Shown piece by piece: positions 23,749 to 31,156 of a DNA stretch of 37,698 nt. The first letter of the stretch is position 1. Each line of letters starts with the position of its first letter. This stretch comes from Coriobacteriia bacterium. Lineage in GTDB: Bacteria; Actinomycetota; Coriobacteriia; Anaerosomatales; JAAXUF01. The DNA lies in contig JAAXWY010000021.1 of assembly GCA_013334745.1 (NCBI GenBank), positions 1 to 37,698 of the forward strand, given 5' to 3'. Both the position numbers and the translations under genes were made by a program. The notes beneath the pieces are model-generated. The model had not been told where the DNA came from and did no database searches. It was given only the letters and a program-made list of their open reading frames with translations.

Positions 23749-24356
23749 CCATTCGGCTTGGCGTACTCATCAGCGGCTCCGGCACCAATCTGCAGGCGAT
23801 CATCGATGCGATCGATGCGGGGCGTCTCGACGCGCAGGTCGGCGTCGTCATCAGCAACCATGCCTCGGCCCGAGGGCTCGACCGCGCGCGCAAGCACGAC
23901 ATCGACGCGGTCTTCGTCGACCGCGGCTCGTTCGATTCGCCGCGCGCCTACAACGCCGAAATCCGCGACGTGCTGCGCAACCACGGCGTCGACTGGGTCG
24001 TCATGGCCGGCTACATGCGCCTTCTCGGCCGAGAAGTCCTCGACTTCTTCCCCAACCACGTGCTCAACATCCACCCGGCGATGCTACCGAGCTTCCCGGG
24101 TGCAAACGGCATCCACGATGCCTGGGCCTACGGCGTCAAGGTGACCGGCGTGACCGTACACATCGCCAACGAGGTCTTTGACGAAGGCGCAATCATCGCG
24201 CAGGAACCCGTCGTGATCGCCGAGGACGACACCATCGAGACCCTCGAGGCCAAGATCCACGCCGTCGAGCATGAGATGTATCCGCGCGTGCTGGGCTGGA
24301 TCGCCGATGGCCGCGTCGAGATCATCGGCCGCAAGGTGAAGATCGCCGCGCGATGA
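23745..24356 (+). CDS. purN: Phosphoribosylglycinamide formyltransferase (GAR transformylase)
   Basis: PurN transfers a formyl group from 10-formyl-tetrahydrofolate to GAR. It is 203 residues and overlaps purM by four bases (ATGA). The phosphate-binding loop is GSGTNLQAI, the catalytic Asn and His are in NIHPAMLPSFPG, and the catalytic Asp is in EVFDEGAIIAQEPV. The folate-binding VMAGYMRLL segment is present. It overlaps the next gene (pabB-pabC) by four bases, which links PurN to production of its folate cofactor. Confidence 0.97.
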   Translation: MTIRLGVLISGSGTNLQAIIDAIDAGRLDAQVGVVISNHASARGLDRARKHDIDAVFVDRGSFDSPRAYNAEIRDVLRNHGVDWVVMAGYMRLLGREVLDFFPNHVLNIHPAMLPSFPGANGIHDAWAYGVKVTGVTVHIANEVFDEGAIIAQEPVVIAEDDTIETLEAKIHAVEHEMYPRVLGWIADGRVEIIGRKVKIAAR

Positions 24357-26341
24357 GGTCGGCGCTTCGCGCGTTCGGGCCGATTGTCGCAGGCCCCGAG
24401 GTCGAACCGGCCGACTGGCTCGCCGTGCTCGAGGGCCGCTCTCCGCTCGCGCTGTCGCCTGATTCCGCTGCAGGCTGGTTCGGCGGCACCACGCTCGTCG
24501 CCTACGATCCCGATGAGACCGGCAGTGCGCCCGGCAGCGGATCCGGCTCACTCGCGGCCGCCGGTGAGGTGCTCACGCGAGCGCTGGACGCCGCCGAGCC
24601 CGTGCTTGCCGTGGCGCAGCTGCCCTACACGGGTGACTGCCGATGGGCGCTGTACCGCCGCGGCTTCGTGCGCTGCGCCGACGGCTGGCGCGCGTGGGGG
24701 GACGCGGACAGCGTGCCCGCGGTCCCACTGGTGCCCGCCCTCGCCGCCGCTGAGCACGCCGGGCGACGCGACGACGGCGCACGCGGCGGTGGCTCCGTGA
24801 CGGCTCCCGGTGCGCTCGTGACCGATGCTGCGACCGATCTCGACCAGGCCGCGTTCGTCTCGGCGGTGGAGGCGACCCGGGAGGCGATTCTCGCGGGCGA
24901 CGTCTATGTGCTCAACCTGACGCGGCGCATTAGCGCAACGACCTCACGTGCGCCCCATGAGCTGTGGCGCGCGATGGACAAGACCGCACCGGCTTCGATG
25001 TCCGCGACTTGGGTGGCGCAGGACGGCAGTGCGATCGTCTCGGCATCGCCCGAGCGCTTCGTGCGCCTCGTGGGCCATGAGGTCGAGATCGCACCGGTGA
25101 AGGGCACGCGCCCGCGCGGACGCGACTCCGGCGCCGATGCGGAGATCGCGGCGGAACTAGCGGCCTGCACGAAGGAGCGCGCCGAGCACGTGATGATCGT
25201 CGACCTCGAGCGCAACGACTTGGGACGCGTGTGTGAGTCGGGCAGCGTGCGGGTCGAGCCGCTGTTCGCGTTGGAGTCGACTGCATACTGCCACCAGATG
25301 GTGAGCAGCGTGCGCGGCCTCATGCGCGCCGACGCGACCGTGTCCGACCTGCTCGAAGCGACGTTTCCCTGCGGCTCAGTGACCGGCGCACCGAAGGTCG
25401 CGGCGATGGAGCACATCGACCGACTCGAGGGATCGCCCCGTGGGGCGTACACCGGGTCGCTCGTGGTCGCGGTGCCGGGTGAACTCGACTCGTCGGTGCT
25501 CATCCGCACGGCAGAACTGGGGCCTGTTCAGCAGCCAGCGGGCACGCGGGTCGTGAGGTACGGGACCGGATGCGGCATCACGGTGGAGTCGGACGCGCTC
25601 GCCGAGTGGGACGAGAGCGTGCTCAAGACCGCGCCGCTGCTCGGTCGGGTGCCGCCACGCGCGTTGCGCGAGACCTGCCGAGTGGCCAGCGGCACGGTAC
25701 CTCTGTGGCGCTGGCATCGCGAACGGCTCGCAGCGGGCGGGTGTGGCGAGGCGCTGCTCGAGCGCGCGGACCGCGAGGTCGCACACGCGGCCGCCGGCTG
25801 GGAGGATGTCGCGACCAAGCGCGCTCGGCTCACACTGTCGGTGACGCCCGAGGGCGAGCTGACGGTGGAGGTTGCGCAGCGCCTGAGCTCACTCGACGTG
25901 CCCAACGGGCCGCTGGCTGCTCGTGTTGCGGCCGCCGATTCGCCTCCGCTTCCACCCGGCCCCGCCAAGCCCTACGACCGCTCCTGGTGGGACGGGGCGC
26001 ACCGCATCGCGGAGGCCGCCGGCGCTCACCAGGCGGTCATCGTTGACCCCGACGGTTTGGTCGTCGACGGCTCCACCTCGTGTGTGTGGATCGTTGAGGG
26101 CGGATGCATCATCGCGCCACCGGCGCCGCCGGCCATCCCAAGCGTCTCCGCGGCGTTCATCGCTCAGCGGGCTGCGGCAATCGGCCTGGAGGTTCGTCGC
26201 GAACCTGTCTCGTGGGAGCGTTTCGAGGCGGCCGATGAAGCGTTCCTCTCAAATGCCTTCGGGGGCGCGGTGGCTATCCGGGGGCGCGGAGGTGCCGTCT
26301 TCGCGCAGGTCAGAGCGTTCTTCGACGACGTCTGGGGCTAG
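24353..26341 (+). CDS. pabB: PabB-PabC fusion: aminodeoxychorismate synthase component I plus aminodeoxychorismate lyase
   Basis: A 662-residue bifunctional protein for p-aminobenzoate (folate precursor). ATG 24353 overlaps the purN stop. The N-terminal region (about 1-150) is divergent and rich in Gly/Ala. The chorismate-binding domain (about 165-430) has PVKGTRPRG, whose Lys marks aminodeoxychorismate synthase rather than anthranilate synthase (PIAGT), then IVDLERNDLGRVCESG and GSVTGAPKVAAMEHID. The C-terminal class IV aminotransferase-like domain (about 440-662) keeps K539 in AKPYDRSWW, aligned with the PLP lysine of KxxxR motifs, and DGSTSCVWIVEGG as the substrate/PLP loop. The glutaminase PabA is not encoded here. 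Fused PabB-PabC proteins are known in several bacteria. The pairing with purN is the notable feature. Confidence 0.92.
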   Translation: MRSALRAFGPIVAGPEVEPADWLAVLEGRSPLALSPDSAAGWFGGTTLVAYDPDETGSAPGSGSGSLAAAGEVLTRALDAAEPVLAVAQLPYTGDCRWALYRRGFVRCADGWRAWGDADSVPAVPLVPALAAAEHAGRRDDGARGGGSVTAPGALVTDAATDLDQAAFVSAVEATREAILAGDVYVLNLTRRISATTSRAPHELWRAMDKTAPASMSATWVAQDGSAIVSASPERFVRLVGHEVEIAPVKGTRPRGRDSGADAEIAAELAACTKERAEHVMIVDLERNDLGRVCESGSVRVEPLFALESTAYCHQMVSSVRGLMRADATVSDLLEATFPCGSVTGAPKVAAMEHIDRLEGSPRGAYTGSLVVAVPGELDSSVLIRTAELGPVQQPAGTRVVRYGTGCGITVESDALAEWDESVLKTAPLLGRVPPRALRETCRVASGTVPLWRWHRERLAAGGCGEALLERADREVAHAAAGWEDVATKRARLTLSVTPEGELTVEVAQRLSSLDVPNGPLAARVAAADSPPLPPGPAKPYDRSWWDGAHRIAEAAGAHQAVIVDPDGLVVDGSTSCVWIVEGGCIIAPPAPPAIPSVSAAFIAQRAAAIGLEVRREPVSWERFEAADEAFLSNAFGGAVAIRGRGGAVFAQVRAFFDDVWG

Positions 26342-26442
26342 GTCTCGAGACGCCACGCCAGCGCTCTGCGCAGTGTACCTGCGAATCGTAGGTGAGTGAA
26401 TCGCTGCGCTTTCGAATCCACATGGAGTTGCATAGCACCTGC

Positions 26443-26451
26443 TGGTATATT
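26443..26451 (+). promoter_or_regulatory. Extended -10 promoter of the LivK-like gene
   Basis: TGG-TATATT in GCTGGTATATT, 53 bases before the start. A similar GCTGGTAT extended -10 precedes the secreted protein at 35745. The rest of the 26342-26504 gap shows only the palindrome GTCTCGAGAC near 26343 and no terminator. Confidence 0.45.
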
Positions 26452-26504
26452 CACCCGCTGGTGACCCTTATGCAGGCGCCATAGGACTAGGGGAAGGAAT
26501 CCGC

Positions 26505-27671
26505 ATGCAGTATGCAATCCGCAAGTTCGCGGTGGTTGCGGCGGTCGTGGCGCTCGGCGCGACGATGATGACCGGGTGCTCGAAGCCGGCAGCCACGACC
26601 GAGCCGGGAGCGCCGGCCGAGGCCAAGGCCGTCAAGGTCGGCTTCGCAGCACCGCTTACCGGCGACAACGCGATCTACGGCCAGGGCATGAAGCGCGCCG
26701 TGGAACTCGCGATCGAGGAGGTCAACGCCTCTGAGGCCGCCAAGACCGCAGGCATGACCTTCGAGCTTCGTGCCGAGGACGACATGGGCGACCCCAAGCA
26801 GGCCGTCAACGTCGCGAACCTGCTCGTGAGCGACACATCGGTCGTCGGTATCGTCGGCCACTTCAACTCGGGCTGCTCGATCCCGGCATCTCCGGTCTAC
26901 AACCGCGCCAAGCTCGCGATGGTCACGGTGAGCTCCAACCCGGCCCTCACGGCCGCCGGTCTGCCCAACGTTAACCGCGTGGTCGCGAAGGATGACGCGC
27001 AGGGCGCTGCCGCGGGCGAGCTCGTCGCGACCAAGCTCGGCCTGAAGAACGTTGCCGTCATCGACGACTCGACGCCGTACGGACAGGGCCTCGCCGAGCA
27101 GTTCGTCAAGGCATTCACCGCCGCGGGCGGCACCGTCGTCATGGAAGAGCACGTGCAGGCCAATGACGTCGACTTCGGCGCCATCGTCACCCGCATGAAG
27201 GGCAAGAAGCCCGAGGCGATCTACTACGCAGGCGGCCTGAACCAGGGCGCGCTGCTCTCGAAGCAGTCCAAGGAAGCCGGCCTGAAGGTTCCGCTCATCG
27301 GCGGCGACATGATCTATGCCGCCGACTTCGTGAAGATCGCCGGCAAGGCCAACGCTGAAGGCGACATCGCCACGGCTCTAGGCCTCCCACTCGACCAGCA
27401 GCCCAAGGGCGCCGAGTTCACCGAGAAGTACACGGCGAAGTTCGGTGAGGAGCCGCAGGCCTACGACAGCTACGCATACGATGCCGCATGGCTCGTCATG
27501 AACGCCGCCATGGATGCGGGCGCCGACCGTGCCGCCGTCGTGGCAGCGGTCCGGGGTAGCATGCTCGATGGTGTCACCGGTCAGATCGCATTTGACGCCA
27601 ACGGAGACAACAAGCAGCAGATCATCTCGCAGTACCAGGTCACGGACGGGGAGTGGAAGCAGCTCAAGTAG
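26505..27671 (+). CDS. Branched-chain amino-acid-type ABC substrate-binding lipoprotein (LivK-like)
   Basis: A periplasmic-type solute-binding protein of the type 1 fold, 388 residues, anchored as a lipoprotein: signal MQYAIRKFAVVAAVVALGAT and lipobox MTGC with C25. ATG 26505 has GGGGAAGGA upstream. The mature protein opens with the typical KVGFAAPLTGDNAIYGQGM, then GIVGHFNSGCSIPASPVY, SSNPALT, VAVIDDSTPYGQGLA and YYAGGLNQGALL, as in LivK/LivJ. No permease (LivHM) or ATPase (LivFG) genes are in the window, so it is an orphan here; the transporter must be elsewhere. The ligand (amino acid, amide or urea type) cannot be told. A strong terminator follows. Confidence 0.9.
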   Translation: MQYAIRKFAVVAAVVALGATMMTGCSKPAATTEPGAPAEAKAVKVGFAAPLTGDNAIYGQGMKRAVELAIEEVNASEAAKTAGMTFELRAEDDMGDPKQAVNVANLLVSDTSVVGIVGHFNSGCSIPASPVYNRAKLAMVTVSSNPALTAAGLPNVNRVVAKDDAQGAAAGELVATKLGLKNVAVIDDSTPYGQGLAEQFVKAFTAAGGTVVMEEHVQANDVDFGAIVTRMKGKKPEAIYYAGGLNQGALLSKQSKEAGLKVPLIGGDMIYAADFVKIAGKANAEGDIATALGLPLDQQPKGAEFTEKYTAKFGEEPQAYDSYAYDAAWLVMNAAMDAGADRAAVVAAVRGSMLDGVTGQIAFDANGDNKQQIISQYQVTDGEWKQLK

Positions 27672-27699
27672 CGGCTCTTCGCATCCCGCGCACAGCCGG

Positions 27700-27733
27700 A
27701 GGCCGGTCCCACAAGGGGCCGGCCTTCGTGTTT
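27700..27733 (+). terminator. Rho-independent terminator after the LivK-like gene
   Basis: An 11-bp stem AGGCCGGTCCC/GGGGCCGGCCT with one G-U pair and an ACAA loop, followed by TTCGTGTTT. It isolates the next transcription unit. Confidence 0.8.
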
Positions 27734-27762
27734 ACGGAGGCTCAGAGACCACGACGGATTTT

Positions 27763-27799
27763 CCGATGTTTTCCTATAGAAACCTATCGGTGCTACGCT
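27763..27799 (+). promoter_or_regulatory. Promoter/operator of the HTH-nucleotidyltransferase gene, probably leaderless
   Basis: The -10-like TACGCT (27794-27799) ends six bases before the ATG, which would put the transcription start at or next to the start codon. Just upstream is a 28-bp inverted repeat with CCGAT/ATCGG ends (27763-27790), and CCTAT occurs twice at a ten-base interval (27773, 27783). This would suit autoregulation by the HTH domain. Confidence 0.4.
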
Positions 27800-27805
27800 A
27801 GTCGC

Positions 27806-28582
27806 ATGGAAGAGCTGATGGATATCACCTCGGTCGCGCAGTACCTCGGCGTGACGGAACGTACCGTGTACAACAAGGTGCGCGCCGGCGACCTGCCTGC
27901 GCTCAAAGTGGGGCGCCTGTGGCGAGTCAGGCGGAGCGATCTCGAAGGGTGGCTATCGGCCGCCCCGTACCGCTCACTGTCGCCCACGGCAAGCGGGGGA
28001 TTGCTTGCGGGCGAGTCCGGCTTCCTGCTCGAGCGCTCGGCGCTTGACTCGGCGCTCCTGGAGCTCGCCGACCCGCTCGAGCGTCGCCTGACGTTCGTCG
28101 CGATGCTGACTAGCGGAGTGGAGGCGCTTGGATGGCCTGCGCCAGTGGTGGTGGGCGGCCACGCGGTGGAGTTCTACACGGCCGGAGGCTACACGACTGT
28201 CGACATCGATCTCGCCGGCGCATCGGAGCCGATCGGCCAGGTCCTGGAGTCGTGGGGGTTTGAGCGTACCGGGCGGCACTGGTTCGACACAGCGCTCGGC
28301 CTGGTGCTCGAGGTCCCGGGGTCGTCGCTGGGACCTGCGGAACTCAGCCACTGCGTCCTGCTCAGAATCGGAGGGGCGACCGCGCACGTTCTTGGGATCG
28401 AGGACCTCGTCGTCGATCGACTCGCGGCGTGCGTGCACTGGCAGGATGCCGACTCGTGCCAGTGGGCAGCTCGGCTGCTCGCCGTGGCCGAGGATCTCGA
28501 CACCGACTACCTGCGCCTGCGCGCGCATGAAGAAGACGTCACAGCCGCGCTCGCGACTGCTATGGGAGAGGCAGGCCGCTAG
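27806..28582 (+). CDS. Excisionase-type HTH fused to a nucleotidyltransferase-fold domain
   Basis: A 258-residue protein starting at ATG 27806 (ATG 27818 is an alternative). Residues 6-50 (ITSVAQYLGVTERTVYNKVRAGDLPALKVGRLWRV) are a MerR/excisionase-family helix-turn-helix. Residues 110-250 resemble DUF6036/AbiEii-type nucleotidyltransferases: GG at 117-118, then D133-I-D135 (TVDIDLAG), a third acid E169 (LVLEVPGS), and VLGIEDLVVDRLAACVHW...D with a helical tail. The three acidic residues of a minimal nucleotidyltransferase are therefore present. Function is unknown; related nucleotidyltransferases act as toxins or antitoxins (AbiEii, MenA, MNT). The next gene starts immediately after the stop. 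It lies between a terminator and the purH promoter, an accessory-looking insertion. Confidence 0.8.
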   Translation: MEELMDITSVAQYLGVTERTVYNKVRAGDLPALKVGRLWRVRRSDLEGWLSAAPYRSLSPTASGGLLAGESGFLLERSALDSALLELADPLERRLTFVAMLTSGVEALGWPAPVVVGGHAVEFYTAGGYTTVDIDLAGASEPIGQVLESWGFERTGRHWFDTALGLVLEVPGSSLGPAELSHCVLLRIGGATAHVLGIEDLVVDRLAACVHWQDADSCQWAARLLAVAEDLDTDYLRLRAHEEDVTAALATAMGEAGR

Positions 28583-28843
28583 ATGAGTCGTGTTGTCGAA
28601 TGGACAGACTGGCAGCGCAGTCGAAGAGCGTTCGTTGCCAGCGGCAGGGAAGGCGAGCGTGCCAGGCCACGGCGCAAGCCTCGTCTACCCGCTGATGAAG
28701 CGATCATCACCCGCATGACACTGGTTGAGGTCGCGCGTCGACGCACGGACGGGCGGCTCGTGAGGGTCGCGCCGCGGGAGTACGAACTGCACACCCTATC
28801 CTCGGTCGCGCGCGGTTCCCGAAACGCTACAATCACCTCGTGA
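28583..28843 (+). CDS. Small basic protein, possible partner of the HTH-nucleotidyltransferase
   Basis: An 86-residue hypothetical protein whose ATG directly abuts the stop codon of the preceding gene. It is rich in Arg (RSRRAF, RARPRRKPR, EVARRRTDGR) and has no recognisable domain or membrane segment. Its arrangement with the nucleotidyltransferase resembles a two-gene toxin-antitoxin unit, which is inference only. Its last codons contain the TACAAT box of purH, so the frame could be under promoter constraint at that end. The reading frame is the one continued by tight coupling; I cannot exclude that it is a spurious ORF. Confidence 0.55.
   Translation: MSRVVEWTDWQRSRRAFVASGREGERARPRRKPRLPADEAIITRMTLVEVARRRTDGRLVRVAPREYELHTLSSVARGSRNATITS
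28828..28833 (+). promoter_or_regulatory. -10 box upstream of purH
   Basis: TACAAT in ACGCTACAATCAC, 73 bases before purH, within the 3' end of the small basic ORF. The same hexamer precedes purC and purL. Confidence 0.45.
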
Positions 28844-28906
28844 GTCACTCGGCCGTCGTGCGGCGGCCGATCACCGTTCGATTCCACGAGCAGGGGGTCA
28901 TCAGCG

Positions 28907-30475
28907 ATGTCCAACGTCTCAATCAAGCGCGCACTCGTGTCGGTCACCGACAAGAGCGGCGTGGTCGAGTTCTGCCGAGCACTCGTCGACGAGTTCGGCG
29001 TCGAGATCGTCTCGACCGGCGGCACAGCCAAAGCGCTGGCCGATGCTGGCGTGCCGGTTCGTCCCATCGACGACCTCACCGGCTTTCCCGAGATGATGGA
29101 CGGCCGCGTCAAGACGTTGCACCCTCGCGTTCACGGCGGGCTGCTCGCTCGTCGCGACGTGCCCGCGCACATGGCCGCCGCTGACGAGCACGGCATCGGC
29201 ATGATCGACCTGGTGTGCGTGAACCTGTACGCCTTCGAGGCGACTATCGCCAAGGAGGGTGTGACCGAGGCCGATGCCATCGAGAACATCGACATCGGCG
29301 GCCCGTCGATGCTCCGCTCGGCTGCGAAGAACTTCGCGAGCGTCACCGTGGTCACCGAGCCTGATAGCTACGACGCGATCCTCACCGAGATGCGCGCCAA
29401 CGGCGGTGCGACCACGCTCGAGACGCGCCGCGCCTGCGCGACCGCCGTCTTCGCGAAGACGAGCACGTATGACTCGGCGATCTGGATGTACCTCTCGGGC
29501 TACAAGCAGACGCAGTTCCCCGAGGAGGTCCGCTTCCGCCTCCTCAAGCAGCAGGACCTGCGTTACGGCGAGAACCCGCACCAGAGCGCTGCGGTCTACC
29601 GCTTCATCGACGCCAAGGAGCACACGCTCGCCCTCGCCGAGCAGCTCCAGGGCAAGGAACTCTCGTACAACAACTTCCTCGACACCGATGCCGCTTGGAC
29701 CGCTGTGCGCGAGTTCACCGAAAAGCCCGCATGCGTGATCATCAAGCACGCCAACCCGTGCGGCACCTGCGTGGACAACGACATCACCACCGCGTACCAG
29801 AAGGCGTGGGCGGTCGACACCGTCAGCGCGTTCGGCGGCGTCATGGCGTTCAACCGCACGGTGCCGGCGTCGCTCGTCGAGCGCATCCTCGCCAACGAGC
29901 AGTTCGTCGAGGTCATGATCGCGCCGGACTTCGAGCCGGGTGCCCTCGAGCTGCTCTCCACGAAGGCCAACGTCCGTGTGCTCAAGACCGGCGGCATGCG
30001 CCCCGTGGGCGGCCACTACGAGTCGCGCGCCATCGAGGGCGGCATGCTCATCCAGGAGTCGGACTCCGTCTCCGAGGATCCGGCCACCTTCACGGTCGTC
30101 TCGAAGCGCCAGCCCACCGCCGATGAGATGGAGCAGATGCTCTTCGCCTGGAAGGTCGCCAAGTCCGTGAAGTCCAACGCGATTCTGCTGGCGAAGGACT
30201 TCGTGAGCGTGGGCGTGGGAGCCGGCCAGATGAACCGCGTGAACTCCGCGCGCATCGCCGTGACGGCTGCGGGCGAGAACGCGAAGGGTGCAGTCGCCGC
30301 GAGCGACGCGTTCATGCCGTTCCCGGACTCGCTCGAGGTGTGCGCCGAGGCCGGCGTGACCGCCGTCATCCAGCCCGGTGGTTCGATGCGTGATGAGCTC
30401 ACGATCGAGGCCGCCGATAAGGCCGGCATGGCGCTCGTGTTCACGGGCGGCCCCAACCGCCACTTCCGCCACTAG
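28907..30475 (+). CDS. purH: Bifunctional AICAR transformylase/IMP cyclohydrolase
   Basis: PurH does the last two steps to IMP: formylation of AICAR with 10-formyl-tetrahydrofolate, then ring closure. 522 residues, normal length; ATG 28907 with AGGGGG upstream. The N-terminal MGS-like cyclohydrolase domain has ALVSVTDKSGVVEFC, STGGTAKAL, MMDGRVKTLHP and IDIGGPSMLRSAAKN. The C-terminal transformylase domain has RYGENPHQSA, the catalytic IKHANPCGTC and the end GGSMRDELTIEAADKAGMAL. It has its own -10 and is separated from the main pur genes by the pabB/LivK/HTH insert. Confidence 0.97.
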   Translation: MSNVSIKRALVSVTDKSGVVEFCRALVDEFGVEIVSTGGTAKALADAGVPVRPIDDLTGFPEMMDGRVKTLHPRVHGGLLARRDVPAHMAAADEHGIGMIDLVCVNLYAFEATIAKEGVTEADAIENIDIGGPSMLRSAAKNFASVTVVTEPDSYDAILTEMRANGGATTLETRRACATAVFAKTSTYDSAIWMYLSGYKQTQFPEEVRFRLLKQQDLRYGENPHQSAAVYRFIDAKEHTLALAEQLQGKELSYNNFLDTDAAWTAVREFTEKPACVIIKHANPCGTCVDNDITTAYQKAWAVDTVSAFGGVMAFNRTVPASLVERILANEQFVEVMIAPDFEPGALELLSTKANVRVLKTGGMRPVGGHYESRAIEGGMLIQESDSVSEDPATFTVVSKRQPTADEMEQMLFAWKVAKSVKSNAILLAKDFVSVGVGAGQMNRVNSARIAVTAAGENAKGAVAASDAFMPFPDSLEVCAEAGVTAVIQPGGSMRDELTIEAADKAGMALVFTGGPNRHFRH

Positions 30476-30567
30476 GCGGCGCCACGAAGCACCCGGGAGA
30501 CACATACGGCAGCTCGCCTCGGCGACGCGACGAAAGCGCCTACGGCGTACCCGCCGGCGGAGGCCCG

Positions 30568-31143
30568 CTCGAGGCCGTCGTCATCGGCGCGTCGGCCGGT
30601 GGGCCGTCTGCGATCGAGTCGGTGCTCGCGGCGTTGCCCGCGGACTTCTCGGCACCGATTGCGGTGTGCCAGCACATGTCGGAGGGCGCGACCGAGTTCT
30701 GGGCGAGCCGGCTGGACGGTGAGTGCGCGATGCCGGCGGCCGAAGCACGCAGCGGCGAGCCGTTCTCGGCGGGGCGCATCTACGTAGCGCCGGCGGGCAA
30801 GCACATGCGCATCCGCGGCACGCTTGCCGCGCCCATCATCACGCTCGAGCGCGACTTCGCCGACGTCATGCACGTGCCCTCGATCGACTTCCTGATGAGC
30901 TCGGCGGCCGCGCTGTTCGGGCACGGGGTGCTCGGCGTGCTGCTCACGGGTATGGGGAGCGACGGGGCGCTCGGGATGCTGTCGATCCGCCGAGCCGGGG
31001 GAGTGACGCTCGCGCAGTCCGAGGACACGGCGTTCATGCCGTCGATGCCGCGTGCCGCCTCCGAGATGGGCGCGGCGACCGAGGTGGTGCCGCTGCACGA
31101 CATGGCGCGCGTCATCGCCGACCGCGTCGCGGGGCGCTGCTAG
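30568..31143 (+). CDS. Stand-alone CheB-type protein-glutamate methylesterase domain (start codon unclear)
   Basis: A CheB catalytic domain without a receiver domain. The catalytic triad positions are visible: Ser in VVIGASAGGPSAI, His in CQHMSEG and Asp in LTGMGSDGALGM; IYVAPAGKHMRIRG and SEDTAFMPSMPRAA also match. Such domains demethylate chemoreceptors or act in other signalling systems. The first ATG/GTG/TTG in frame is GTG 30622, but the homology clearly begins at about 30570, and there is no such codon in any frame from the purH stop to 30598. I provisionally place the start at the CTC at 30568, four bases after GGAGG; a non-canonical start or a sequence error is equally possible. No other chemotaxis gene is nearby. 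Confidence 0.75.
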   Translation, partial: LEAVVIGASAGGPSAIESVLAALPADFSAPIAVCQHMSEGATEFWASRLDGECAMPAAEARSGEPFSAGRIYVAPAGKHMRIRGTLAAPIITLERDFADVMHVPSIDFLMSSAAALFGHGVLGVLLTGMGSDGALGMLSIRRAGGVTLAQSEDTAFMPSMPRAASEMGAATEVVPLHDMARVIADRVAGRC

Positions 31144-31156
31144 CGGGGATCGCTAG
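31140..31156. repeat. Inverted repeat spanning the convergent stop codons
   Basis: CTAGCG-GGGAT-CGCTAG; the two arms contain the TAG stop of the CheB-like gene and, on the other strand, the TAG stop of the MscS gene. There is no T-tract, so termination is uncertain. Confidence 0.3.

Noticed and set aside
26505-27671. A complete branched-chain amino-acid ABC operon
   Set aside because: Only the binding protein is present; a terminator follows and no permease or ATPase gene is found.
28919-30505. A 528-codon open frame antisense to purH
   Set aside because: High-GC codon bias opens the opposite strand; purH is certain here and the antisense product has no recognisable domain.
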